Source: JAAUTG01 sp964458705 (GTDB taxonomy: Bacteria; Bacteroidota; Bacteroidia; Chitinophagales; Saprospiraceae). Taken from it: a DNA stretch of 64,000 nt. Below the pieces are notes generated by a model. That model was not told the origin of the DNA and made no database searches. It worked only from the letters and a program-made list of their open reading frames with translations. Location of the stretch: contig CAYWKD010000008.1 in assembly GCA_964458705.1 (NCBI GenBank), forward strand, positions 1 to 64,000, read 5' to 3'. The translations under genes and the position numbers were made by a program. Positions 52,698-61,574 of this stretch are shown here, one piece after another. The stretch's first letter is position 1. Each line of letters begins with the position of its first letter.

Positions 52698-54233
52698 ATG
52701 GCGAATAATTTTAGAGTTCGATTTGCTCCAAGCCCAACGGGAGCATTACACATTGGAGGACTAAGAACGGCACTTTACAACTACTTACTTGCCAAGCAAA
52801 AAGGGGGCAGATTTATCTTGAGGATTGAAGATACTGATCAGACAAGATATGTAGAAGGTGCAGAGCAATATATTCTAGAATCTTTAGAATGGTGCGGATT
52901 GACGCCTGATGAAAGTCCTGTGCATGGTGGAGATTACGGACCTTATCGCCAATCGGAGCGAAAAGAAATATATCGGCAATACGCCGATCAATTGATCGCT
53001 TCGGGGCATGCCTACTACGCCTTTGACTCCGCAGAAGCGCTACAAGCTAAGCGAGAGGAGTATGAAGCAGAAAAAAAGACTTTCAAGTACGATAGCAGTG
53101 TCCGTATGAATCTGGACAATAGCCTAGGCATGACGGAGGAGGCGATAGTGGCAAAATTAAAAGAAAGCAATTATGCCATTCGTCTTAAAGTGCCTGTGGA
53201 GGAGAAAATCGTGATAGAGGATGAAGTGCGAGGATCGGTTTCATTTGACAGCAAAGAATTAGATGATAAAATAATTATGAAAGCGGATGGAATGCCAACG
53301 TACCATCTAGCAAATATTGTGGATGATCATTTGATGAAAATTACGCACGTCATTAGAGGAGAAGAATGGCTACCAAGTACGGCACACCATCTATTGTTAT
53401 ATCGCTTTTTGGGTTGGGAAGATACCATGCCGAAGTTTGCTCACTTACCGCTGATATTGAAACCAACAGGTAAAGGAAAGTTGAGCAAGCGCGATGGAGC
53501 CAAGTTTGGTTTTCCCGTGTTTCCGTTGGCGTGGGAGGGTAAGACTGCCGAAGATGCTTTTGATGGATTCAGAGAGTTTGGCTTTTTGCCAGATGCGCTA
53601 GTCAATTTTTTGGCATTTTTAGGTTGGAATCCTGGTACGGAGCAGGAGATCTTTTCTTTAGCAGAATTAACTGAAGCATTTGATCCTAAGAAAATAGGAA
53701 AGTCGGGCGCAAGATTCAATATTGAAAAGGCTGCTTGGTTCAATCAGCAATACCTTGTTGCAGCTCCTAATGCGGATTTAGTAAAATTAGTGCGTCCAAT
53801 CATTGAGAGAAATGGTTACCAACCGAGTAATGACTTTCTGGAAAGTTTTGTAAGTTTGATGAAGGAGCGCGTTGCTCGATTGTCAGAATTTTGGGAGCAG
53901 GGTTATTACTTCTTTGAAAAGGTCAAGGAATACGATGAGAAGCCAATTAAGAAAAAATGGAAGTCTGATATGCGTTCACATTTTGATGCGTTGGTAAGGG
54001 TGTTAGCAGCTATTGAGCCTTTTAATGCTGAAACTATAGAAGCGGAAGTAAAAGCCTTCATCAAAGAAAATGACCTGCGAATGGGGGATATTTTACAAAT
54101 ATTTCGGGTGGCTATTTCAGGTACGCTCAAGGGGCCAGATGTTTTCAAAATGGCAGCCTTATTAGGAAAAGAAGAAGTGCTGGAGCGATTCGAAGTTGGA
54201 TATGCTCACTTTGATAAGCTAAGAGAAAACTAA
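52698..54233 (+). CDS. gltX: Glutamate--tRNA ligase
   Basis: This 511-residue class I synthetase charges tRNA-Glu. The ATP-site motifs are FAPSPTGALHIGGLRTALYN (HIGH equivalent) and GKLSKRDGAKF (KMSKS equivalent). The anticodon-binding helical domains fill the C-terminal 200 residues. The length is normal. No zinc-binding Cys cluster is seen in the SP-domain region, as in many GltX proteins. It stands after tandem promoters. Confidence 0.96.
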   Translation: MANNFRVRFAPSPTGALHIGGLRTALYNYLLAKQKGGRFILRIEDTDQTRYVEGAEQYILESLEWCGLTPDESPVHGGDYGPYRQSERKEIYRQYADQLIASGHAYYAFDSAEALQAKREEYEAEKKTFKYDSSVRMNLDNSLGMTEEAIVAKLKESNYAIRLKVPVEEKIVIEDEVRGSVSFDSKELDDKIIMKADGMPTYHLANIVDDHLMKITHVIRGEEWLPSTAHHLLLYRFLGWEDTMPKFAHLPLILKPTGKGKLSKRDGAKFGFPVFPLAWEGKTAEDAFDGFREFGFLPDALVNFLAFLGWNPGTEQEIFSLAELTEAFDPKKIGKSGARFNIEKAAWFNQQYLVAAPNADLVKLVRPIIERNGYQPSNDFLESFVSLMKERVARLSEFWEQGYYFFEKVKEYDEKPIKKKWKSDMRSHFDALVRVLAAIEPFNAETIEAEVKAFIKENDLRMGDILQIFRVAISGTLKGPDVFKMAALLGKEEVLERFEVGYAHFDKLREN

Positions 54234-54305
54234 CCGATTTCAATCGAATAAATTTCATCGAAGGAAAAATAATTCAAAATTATTCATTAACTAACTCAAC
54301 GAACT

Positions 54306-54863
54306 ATGTCAAACGAAAAGTCTGTTTCTTTTATGCCAACCGCCCTTACTTATGGAGTTCTAGGAGGTCTGGCAATTGTGGTATTCAATCTTGTTAATTA
54401 CATCACCCTTTTTTCCACCTCCAGTATAGGTGGGGCTGTGGCCGCTTTTGCTCTGACGCTTGCTGTTTGGTTTGGAATGGTCGCATTAGCCATCCGAAAG
54501 CACAGAGACAAAGACCTAGGTGGCTACATTACAATGGGAAAGGCGCTAGGTTTAGGTATTGTAACCGTTATGATTGCCTCGCTGTTGAGTGGCATTTTTG
54601 GGTATATTTATATGACTATGATTGATCCTGAATTGCTAGCCAAACAAACTGCTAGTATGAGTTGGATGTATGAGATAATGGGTATGGATGAAGATCAGAT
54701 AGATGAAATAACGGGAACAGTTGAGGATATGCAGCAACAACCTAGCTTAATTACTGCACTAGGTGGTGCATTGATGGGAGGCGCTTTTACAGGCTTGATT
54801 GTTTCTGCAATTACGGGTGCAATCATGAGAAAAAATCCACCAGAGGAATTCAATCAGGCGTAG
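54306..54863 (+). CDS. DUF4199 family membrane protein
   Basis: This 185-residue protein has four predicted membrane helices (about 10-30, 38-60, 75-100 and 145-170) with the DUF4199 layout: LTYGVLGGLAIVVFNLVNYI, VWFGMVALAIRKHRDKDLGGYITMGKAL, a loop with a long acidic, Met-rich stretch, and GGALMGGAFTGLIVSAITGAI. The function is unknown. In Bacteroidota it commonly sits before a dolichyl-phosphate-mannosyltransferase-like gene, as it does here. Confidence 0.85.
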   Translation: MSNEKSVSFMPTALTYGVLGGLAIVVFNLVNYITLFSTSSIGGAVAAFALTLAVWFGMVALAIRKHRDKDLGGYITMGKALGLGIVTVMIASLLSGIFGYIYMTMIDPELLAKQTASMSWMYEIMGMDEDQIDEITGTVEDMQQQPSLITALGGALMGGAFTGLIVSAITGAIMRKNPPEEFNQA

Positions 54864-54954
54864 TAAATAAAACCCTTCTTAGCCTTACCGACCAATCATC
54901 AAAATATGCTTGATGAGTGGCATCTTTTATAAAAACTTATCTGTTTCACAAAGC

Positions 54955-55914
54955 ATGAACCTTTCCATTGTCATCCCTATTTTTAACGAAGAAGAATCCT
55001 TGCCAGAGTTAGAAGTATGGATCAGAAAAGTAGTAGAAGCCCAACAATTGAGCTATGAAATCATTATGGTAGATGATGGCAGTAGTGACACTTCATGGAA
55101 AGTTATTGAATCGTTGAGCCGAGCTAATCCCAACGTAAAAGGCATCAAATTCAGAAGAAATTATGGTAAGTCAGCAGCTTTAAATACTGGATTTGTAGCC
55201 ACTCAGGGAGACGTGGTGATTACAATGGACGCAGACTTGCAAGACAGCCCAGACGAGATACCGGAACTTTACAGAATGATACAGGAAGAGGGCTACGACT
55301 TAGTTTCTGGCTGGAAAAAAAAGCGTCATGATCCAATCACCAAAACAATTCCTTCTAAGTTTTTTAATGGTGTTACTCGATGGGTGAGTGGGATTAAGTT
55401 GCACGATTTTAACTGCGGATTGAAAGCCTACCGAAAAGAAGTCATCAAGGCCATCGAAGTGTTTGGGGAAATGCACCGCTACATTCCGCTCTTGGCAAAA
55501 TCAGCAGGCTTCAAAAAAATTGGTGAAAAAGTAGTGCATCATAGAGCTAGAAAATATGGCGTTACCAAATTTGGTATTGAACGTTATCTGAATGGGTTTT
55601 TAGATTTAATGACCGTCGTTTTTTTAGGAAAATTTGCTAAAAAGCCCATGCACTTATTTGGTTTAGTGGGTATGATGTTCTTTTTGGTGGGTTTCATTAT
55701 TTTGATTTATCTCAGCATTAATAAAATAATGTATCAAGAATATGGAATTGCGGAACGACCACTTTTTTTCTTAGGTATTTTAGTTATTATTATTGGTACT
55801 CAACTTTTTGTTACAGGCTTTTTGGCAGAGTTGATAACTAGAAGCTCCGCCGATCGAAACCAATATTTGATTGAGAAAATAACGGAGGATAATAGCTCCA
55901 ACGTTCTATCATAA
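54955..55914 (+). CDS. Family 2 glycosyltransferase, dolichyl/undecaprenyl-phosphate sugar type
   Basis: This protein of about 319 residues should transfer a sugar from a nucleotide sugar to a lipid phosphate at the inner membrane. The GT-A domain has IVIPIFNEEESLPEL, MVDDGSSDTSW, TMDADLQDSPDEIP and the acceptor GLKAYRKEV; two C-terminal membrane helices follow (MHLFGLVGMMFFLVGFIILI and the region near LGILVIIIGTQLF), as in GtrB/DPM1-like proteins. I prefer ATG 54955, where homology begins. ATG 54913 or TTG 54910 would add 14-15 residues. The last 6 bases overlap the convergent esterase gene. Confidence 0.88.
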   Translation: MNLSIVIPIFNEEESLPELEVWIRKVVEAQQLSYEIIMVDDGSSDTSWKVIESLSRANPNVKGIKFRRNYGKSAALNTGFVATQGDVVITMDADLQDSPDEIPELYRMIQEEGYDLVSGWKKKRHDPITKTIPSKFFNGVTRWVSGIKLHDFNCGLKAYRKEVIKAIEVFGEMHRYIPLLAKSAGFKKIGEKVVHHRARKYGVTKFGIERYLNGFLDLMTVVFLGKFAKKPMHLFGLVGMMFFLVGFIILIYLSINKIMYQEYGIAERPLFFLGILVIIIGTQLFVTGFLAELITRSSADRNQYLIEKITEDNSSNVLS

Positions 55915-57723
55915 CTTCACAAATGACTTCACAAGTTCCCTTTTATCCGAAGTAGTCAATACCAAATTGTAAGTACCTCTTTCTAGGCTTTCGACATTAA
56001 GAATACTAATTGGTGCATCAGATGATCCTGCTCTAATCAATTGTCCTAGTTGGCTATAGATTTGAAAGGTGTAGAAATTTGGTGTGCCTGCATCTGTTTT
56101 AATCACAATAGTTTCACTCGTGGGATTGGGATACAGCTGTATCGCCTCGCTTGAAATATGATTTGTGTTTGTTACCGCTTCTACTATGACCTCCACTTGA
56201 TCGAGAAGTACATAATATTTTTGGTTACTTTCTAGTTCTGTGTAATCAAAAGCACGATACTGCAAAACGTATTTTCCAGTATCAGCGAAATTAGCAACTA
56301 CACGCCCTCCATCATTACTGAAACCGACATTTTCTACCCCCTCAAGCACTTCCCACTCAGCTGGTAAAGCCCTAAGGCGACCATCAAGGTAAACTACTCC
56401 ATCAAGTTGTAGCGTCTCTCCCAGCGCAATAGTTGTATCTTTTCCCGCATCAATGCTGTATCCTGTGGCACTACCCGCCCATTGCCAAGCATATTCCTTA
56501 GCCTCTGGTAGCAATCGGCGAATAGTATTTATTTTGCCCGACCAGTACTGACTGGGGTGGGCATGTGGTAAATCTTTAGAAAAAATCAACACCTTACTAC
56601 TGGAAAACTGATTGAATACTGCTAGTTGAGTGGCTGGCTGAGCAATATCATCAAGATAACCTATATGAGCAAATACATCTCCTCTAAATCTTCTTGCAAA
56701 AAAGATAGCGTCATAGTACAGCGATGCTGCCAAAACGGCTTCCTGTAAGGCTTCTTCCTGGTTACTTACAGATTGCAGATAGTAAGGGAATCCGCTAGCC
56801 TCATCAAAAGCAAAGCCAGCATGCTGACCATATACAGCTCCACTTATTGAAATAAAATCTACTCTTTGATCTACTCCAGCTGTTAAAATTGCCAAACCCC
56901 CACCTTGGCTCACTCCAATCAAACCTATGTTTCCATTAAAATCATCTCTAGTATGTAAATAATCAACTGCTCTAACGCCGCACAAAACAGCTTGTCTTAA
57001 ATAATTCCCTTCTGGAACAGTTTTGCTATCTGGCTGATAAGCAAGTGAATCCAACTCATTAGGTTCTGTATTGTGGATGCTGATGGTCATGGAAATGACA
57101 CCCAAATCACGCGTTAGAATGGGGTCAGGATTGACAATATTTGGCTGTACACCAAAGGCAGGTAATGATAACACGGCAGGATAGACGCCCGCTGCTTTTG
57201 GAATGGAAATATAACCATATACTCGGCGATTGTCGATATTTGCAAGGTTGATGCGATAAGACGTGCTGTATTCATCCTCCTTCAAAAAGGTCAATTGAGG
57301 ATCAATAGGAATGGAGGCTAATGCCGCTTTGGCATTATTCCAAAAGGCATCGAAATCACTAGGCTCTTCTACTAAAGCATCAATCTCGAATGGCTCAACC
57401 AATACACCAATAGTCGATGATCCCTCCGCTGCTGTCACTTTACAAAATAAACTATTAGGTGCATTTACCGTAAAATTGAAAGTCGCTTTACCATTTTGTA
57501 CGGGTATTTTTCCCGATGCTATGGTTGGCGTAAATCTATCATAAAACAGATCATACTTTACGGAGTCACTAGTGGAAGCAATGGTAAAGTTGATAGGTTC
57601 TCCTATTGAATACACACCATCGAGTTGGTTAATTTCAATAACAGGCTGACTTTTAGCCTCTAGTATCCCAATAAAAAAGGCTATTGAGGTCAGTAAAAAA
57701 GTGATGTCTTCTAAGTATTTCAT
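55909..57723 (-). CDS. Secreted acetylxylan-esterase-like protein with type IX sorting tail
   Basis: This 604-residue exported protein has a signal region near the N-terminus (ILEAKSQ), a beta domain (30-120), an AXE1-type alpha/beta hydrolase (about 120-410) and linker domains. The nucleophile motif is GVSQGGG, the Asp is likely in GYLDDIAQP and the His in HAHPSQYW. The C-terminal 80 residues are a type IX secretion sorting domain (LYPNPTSETIVIKTD; LERGTYNLVLTTSDKRELVK). The predicted role is removing acetyl groups from plant or algal polysaccharides outside the cell. It has no sugar-uptake genes directly beside it. Confidence 0.88.
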   Translation of the reverse strand: MKYLEDITFLLTSIAFFIGILEAKSQPVIEINQLDGVYSIGEPINFTIASTSDSVKYDLFYDRFTPTIASGKIPVQNGKATFNFTVNAPNSLFCKVTAAEGSSTIGVLVEPFEIDALVEEPSDFDAFWNNAKAALASIPIDPQLTFLKEDEYSTSYRINLANIDNRRVYGYISIPKAAGVYPAVLSLPAFGVQPNIVNPDPILTRDLGVISMTISIHNTEPNELDSLAYQPDSKTVPEGNYLRQAVLCGVRAVDYLHTRDDFNGNIGLIGVSQGGGLAILTAGVDQRVDFISISGAVYGQHAGFAFDEASGFPYYLQSVSNQEEALQEAVLAASLYYDAIFFARRFRGDVFAHIGYLDDIAQPATQLAVFNQFSSSKVLIFSKDLPHAHPSQYWSGKINTIRRLLPEAKEYAWQWAGSATGYSIDAGKDTTIALGETLQLDGVVYLDGRLRALPAEWEVLEGVENVGFSNDGGRVVANFADTGKYVLQYRAFDYTELESNQKYYVLLDQVEVIVEAVTNTNHISSEAIQLYPNPTSETIVIKTDAGTPNFYTFQIYSQLGQLIRAGSSDAPISILNVESLERGTYNLVLTTSDKRELVKSFVKL

Positions 57724-57908
57724 TACTAATCCATTTTAATATTTAAGTAATGCACTACTTTTTAGACAACAAAATAGTAGTTATGTTTACTAACTAACGA
57801 ATAAACTATTTCTTCCATGTTGTTTTTTAAGCTAACTTGTTCGAGACCCAACAGAGATTTACGGCTAACTAAAAATAATCATACTACGGGATGCTTAAAT
57901 TTTATCAC
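57724..57908. other. Upstream part of the esterase/TonB receptor intergenic region
   Basis: This is the first part of a 383-base divergent region between the esterase and receptor genes. No consensus promoter for the esterase was found, only a TATTTTG-like element one base too short. No RNA gene was seen. Confidence 0.4.
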
Positions 57909-57916
57909 TATCTTTG
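57909..57916 (+). promoter_or_regulatory. Possible -7 box upstream of the TonB receptor
   Basis: TATCTTTG matches TAnnTTTG 190 bases before the receptor ATG, without a spaced TTG. It lies 24 bases before a 17-codon frame (57940-57993). Confidence 0.4.
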
Positions 57917-57939
57917 AAAGCCATCATTAAAGATTTAAA

Positions 57940-57993
57940 ATGACTCGAACAGAAACCGTTTTGGAAGAAAAGTATTCACTTAAATTGGGTTAA
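57940..57993 (+). CDS. Possible 17-residue leader peptide or gene remnant
   Basis: ATG to TAA encodes MTRTETVLEEKYSLKLG. It lies just downstream of a TATCTTTG element. The same frame continues past the stop for 21 more sense codons, so it might be the remnant of a small protein. Chance open frames of this size are common, so support is weak. Confidence 0.2.
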   Translation: MTRTETVLEEKYSLKLG

Positions 57994-58106
57994 TTGAAAA
58001 ATTGGTCAACGTTACAATTAAGTATTGAGAAATCCTTTTTAGAATTGCAGAAATTTTAGCTATCGATGCAAGAAAATGCTTATTTTAAAGCAAGTGAAAT
58101 CCAAAT

Positions 58107-60626
58107 ATGCAACAGACATTACTTTCCTTATTGTTATTTTCTACTTTCCAAGTAGCTGCACAACAAGCAACTATCAGAGGCGTCATCAAGGATAGGGTTA
58201 CTCAGCAGCCTATTGATTTTGTAACAATTTATATAGATGGTGCCAGCGAAGCGGTCAATTCTAATAATGATGGAATTTATACGCTGTCTGTGCCAGCGGA
58301 TGAGGCTGTGAAATTAATTTATACGAGAACAGGATACGATAGAGTGGAGCGTAATGTCAAAGCACAAAAAGTGGGTACAGTATTCACTTTGAATGTAGAA
58401 ATGCAAGAGACTAGGCTCGATATGGATGTTACCATTATTGATTCTAAGCTCGAAAGTGGAGGCATGGTGCAGGAAAGATTGGATCAGTTGAAGTCGCTGC
58501 CTAGCACGACAGGAAATTTAGAAAGTGTGCTGCCTCATATTGCACTGGGAGCAAGTAGTGGTACGGGTGGAGAACTGACTTCACAGTACAATGTTCGCGG
58601 TGGTAATTATGATGAAAACCTAGTGTATGTCAACGATTTTGAAATATATCGTCCTCAGTTGATTCGAGCAGGACAGCAAGAAGGCTTAACCTTTGCCAAC
58701 ATTGACTTGATTCAGAGTTTGTCCTTTTCATCAGGTGGCTTTGAGTCAAAATATGGAGATAAATTATCCTCCGTTTTAGATATAAAATACAAACTTCCAG
58801 AGGAGTTCAAAGGCTCAGTTGGTGGGAGTTTCCTGGGTGGTTCTGCCCACATAGAAGGTAGTTTTGGTGTAGGTAACAATCTGAATAAGATCCGCTATCT
58901 GGTTGGCGCACGCTACAAAACAACTCGTTATTTGTTGGGCACGCTAGATGTAACAGGCGAGTACCTCCCCGACTTCAGCGATATTCAGGCTTACGTAACT
59001 TATGATCTCAATCCCGATTGGCAGGTGGGGGTGTTAGCAAATTACAACAAAAGTGTTTATCAATTTCGTCCTGTGGAGCGCAATTCTGCTTTTGGACTGG
59101 TCAACTTTGGCTTGAACCTTAACTCTGTGTTTGAAGGGCAGGAGTTGGATGATTTTACCACTCAAATGACAGGTGTCTCGCTGACTTATTTGCCAGAACG
59201 TAGTCGCAATCCGTTTTTCTTGAAGTGGATGGCTTCAAGATTTACTAGTCTTGAAAATGAGCGTTTTGATATTATTGGTCAATATGCTTTGCAACAAATC
59301 GAAACAGATTTGGGTAGTGATGGATTTGGTGATGTGGTGGGAGAACTTGGAAGAGGAACGCAACATCAGTTTGTACGGAATACGCTAGATGCTAACGTTA
59401 CAAATACTGAGTTTCGAGGGGGTTGGGAGTTGGAAATTGATACAGAGAAAGACGACGTCGAGAAAAGTCATTTTTTGCAATGGAGTGCCAAATACCAATA
59501 CGAACTTATTGACGATCGCATTAATGAATGGGAGCGATTGGACTCAGCAGGATATTCGCTTCGCTATGATGAGGATGAAGTGCAAATTCTAAATGTGCTA
59601 AAATCAAAAAATGCGCTGGAGTCTAACAGAATTAGTGGCTTTTTTCAAGATACTTACACATTCAGAAAAGACAGCATGGGCGAACTGCGTCTAAGTGCTG
59701 GAGTGCGGGCGACTTACTGGGATTTGAATAATGAACTAGTCGTTTCGCCCAGAGCGCAACTACTTTATAAACCACTGAATACAGAAGCTGATATATCTTA
59801 TCGTTTAGCAGGAGGACTTTATGCTCAACCTCCCTTTTATCGAGAAATGCGAAATCCACAAGGCATCGTCAATACTGATCTAAAGTCACAAAAGTCGCTA
59901 CATGTTGTTGGGGGATTGACTTGGGATTTCAAATTTAAAAATAACTCAAGACCATTTCGCTTGATTGCAGAAGCCTACTATAAAGCGTTGTGGGATTTAG
60001 TTTCTTACGACATTGAAAATGTGCGTATTCGCTACTCTGGTTTGAACGATGCGGAAGGCTATGTTGCGGGATTGGATTTAAGATTGAATGGAGAATTTGT
60101 GCCAGGTGCAGAATCGTGGTTCAACCTATCTTTCTTACGGGCGAGAGAGCGCCTTAATGGCGTTCAGCATAAAATCAGAGAAATTGGTAGTTTGGAGGGC
60201 GAAAACGTCAGTGATGTCCCTCGTCCAACCGATCAATTTATGACGCTCTCTATCTTTTTTCAAGATTATCTTCCTAAAAATGAAGACTTTAAAGTCAATT
60301 TGAATTTCACAGTTGGCACAGGCTTGCCCTATGGTATTCCTAATAATAATCGGATTTACAGGAACACTTATCGCTTCAATGCTTACCATCGAATTGATAT
60401 TGGATTCGCTTATGCACTTTGGAGTCCAAAGAAAAAAGCAGCAAACCCCGATCATTTGTTGCGTTTCACGGATAATGCTTGGTTGAGTCTTGAAATCTTT
60501 AATTTAATGCAAGTGCAAAATATCGCTGCGAATACATGGATAAAAACTATCTTCGAGCAGCAATATGCTGTTCCAAATTACTTGACTTCAAGGCGTATAA
60601 ACTTGCGACTGAAGTTTGAGTTTTAG
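58107..60626 (+). CDS. TonB-dependent outer-membrane receptor
   Basis: This 839-residue receptor imports a ligand across the outer membrane using TonB energy. It has a signal peptide (to VAAQ), a carboxypeptidase-like beta domain (ATIRGVIKDRVTQQPIDFVTIYIDG), a plug (about 115-220; QYNVRGGNYDENLVYVND, FSSGGFESKYGDKLSSVLDI) and a 22-strand-type barrel that ends in the aromatic LRLKFEF. No SusD partner follows. This type, without SusD, often transports siderophores, cobalamin or peptides, but the ligand cannot be told. It diverges from the esterase. Confidence 0.9.
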   Translation: MQQTLLSLLLFSTFQVAAQQATIRGVIKDRVTQQPIDFVTIYIDGASEAVNSNNDGIYTLSVPADEAVKLIYTRTGYDRVERNVKAQKVGTVFTLNVEMQETRLDMDVTIIDSKLESGGMVQERLDQLKSLPSTTGNLESVLPHIALGASSGTGGELTSQYNVRGGNYDENLVYVNDFEIYRPQLIRAGQQEGLTFANIDLIQSLSFSSGGFESKYGDKLSSVLDIKYKLPEEFKGSVGGSFLGGSAHIEGSFGVGNNLNKIRYLVGARYKTTRYLLGTLDVTGEYLPDFSDIQAYVTYDLNPDWQVGVLANYNKSVYQFRPVERNSAFGLVNFGLNLNSVFEGQELDDFTTQMTGVSLTYLPERSRNPFFLKWMASRFTSLENERFDIIGQYALQQIETDLGSDGFGDVVGELGRGTQHQFVRNTLDANVTNTEFRGGWELEIDTEKDDVEKSHFLQWSAKYQYELIDDRINEWERLDSAGYSLRYDEDEVQILNVLKSKNALESNRISGFFQDTYTFRKDSMGELRLSAGVRATYWDLNNELVVSPRAQLLYKPLNTEADISYRLAGGLYAQPPFYREMRNPQGIVNTDLKSQKSLHVVGGLTWDFKFKNNSRPFRLIAEAYYKALWDLVSYDIENVRIRYSGLNDAEGYVAGLDLRLNGEFVPGAESWFNLSFLRARERLNGVQHKIREIGSLEGENVSDVPRPTDQFMTLSIFFQDYLPKNEDFKVNLNFTVGTGLPYGIPNNNRIYRNTYRFNAYHRIDIGFAYALWSPKKKAANPDHLLRFTDNAWLSLEIFNLMQVQNIAANTWIKTIFEQQYAVPNYLTSRRINLRLKFEF

Positions 60627-60797
60627 CAGCCACTTATCAGACTTCACAGAAATTACTTCAACCGCCTTAATCTTCCATATTTTTATGCCGCTCTAAGTAG
60701 ATGTTACAAGCAGTTTTTATTCCAAAATTATTTTTCGCCACTATTTAAAAATAAGTTTTTAACGGTATATAAATCCATCTTTTCAACTAATAGGAAT
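60627..60797. other. Intergenic region after the TonB receptor
   Basis: AT-rich with no recognisable gene, RNA or terminator hairpin. The TATATTTG element that follows may start the next transcript. Confidence 0.4.
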
Positions 60798-60805
60798 TAT
60801 ATTTG
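60798..60805 (+). promoter_or_regulatory. Possible -7 box before the 60925 gene
   Basis: TATATTTG matches TAnnTTTG, 120 bases before the ATG. No TTG at the usual distance. Confidence 0.35.
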
Positions 60806-60924
60806 GGTGGAAATGGATTTAGTGTATAGAGTTCTGTTGAAAATAACACTTTAGTAAGAAGCTAATCAAATAAGAAATTTGTAAATTAAAGATACTCAAC
60901 TAAAAAATTAGATTCTAAATAGCC

Positions 60925-61551
60925 ATGGCAAACGAAAGAAAGAGAAGGAAGCTCATCCGACCTTATGAACTACTGCTACTCATTTTTGCATTACTGCTAA
61001 TTGTCTATTTTGTACTGCAAAGTTTAGGAGTGGATTCAATGAAGCGAAGCGAAGAAGTTTCTTTTTTGGATCGCTCGAACGGTCCTAGTGAACCCATTCG
61101 AAGAGATTCCAGATATGATGAATCCACCGATGCAGTTGTCAAAGAATTAGCAGAACGATTTGCGGATAGTGACGAACGCATGACAAATACAAAGGCATTG
61201 CGAGAAAAGGGACTTTCAGAAGAAGAAGCTAAGTTTTACAAAAATGTCAAGCAAAGTAAAAGTGATGATAATCTATCGGCAGCAGAGTGGGTCGGTATCC
61301 TTCAAGGTTCTTTAAAGACTTACAACACACTTAAAGCAATATTTGATGAAGCTGATGGTGTAGAAAATAAAGAGGTGAATGAGCAAACGATAGAATTTGT
61401 CTTTTCTAATCCTACCATTAAAACTACGGTATTCAACGAGATTGAGCAGCACTTTGGCATTCCCAACAGTACGCTCAACGCTTTTGCTGCTCGTGGAAGT
61501 CGTGCTTTGAGCGATTGGGCAACTTTTGTGGATCAAAATAAACAGCAATAG
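60925..61551 (+). CDS. Membrane-anchored protein of unknown function
   Basis: This 208-residue protein starts with a basic stretch (ANERKRRKLIRPYE) and one membrane helix (LLLLIFALLLIVYFVLQSL), giving a cytoplasmic N-terminus and a mostly helical, charged periplasmic domain. The C-terminal 80 residues (GILQGSLKTYNTLKAIFDEA to LSDWATFVDQ) form a compact helical region. I do not recognise a family. It converges with the OmpA-family gene, 23 bases apart. A role in the cell envelope is the most that can be inferred. Confidence 0.65.
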   Translation: MANERKRRKLIRPYELLLLIFALLLIVYFVLQSLGVDSMKRSEEVSFLDRSNGPSEPIRRDSRYDESTDAVVKELAERFADSDERMTNTKALREKGLSEEEAKFYKNVKQSKSDDNLSAAEWVGILQGSLKTYNTLKAIFDEADGVENKEVNEQTIEFVFSNPTIKTTVFNEIEQHFGIPNSTLNAFAARGSRALSDWATFVDQNKQQ

Positions 61552-61574
61552 GAAAGTTGGATACTAACAGCACT

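Noticed and set aside
57840..57870. tRNA-like GTTCGAGACC string
   Set aside because: The flanking bases cannot form a T arm or an acceptor stem.
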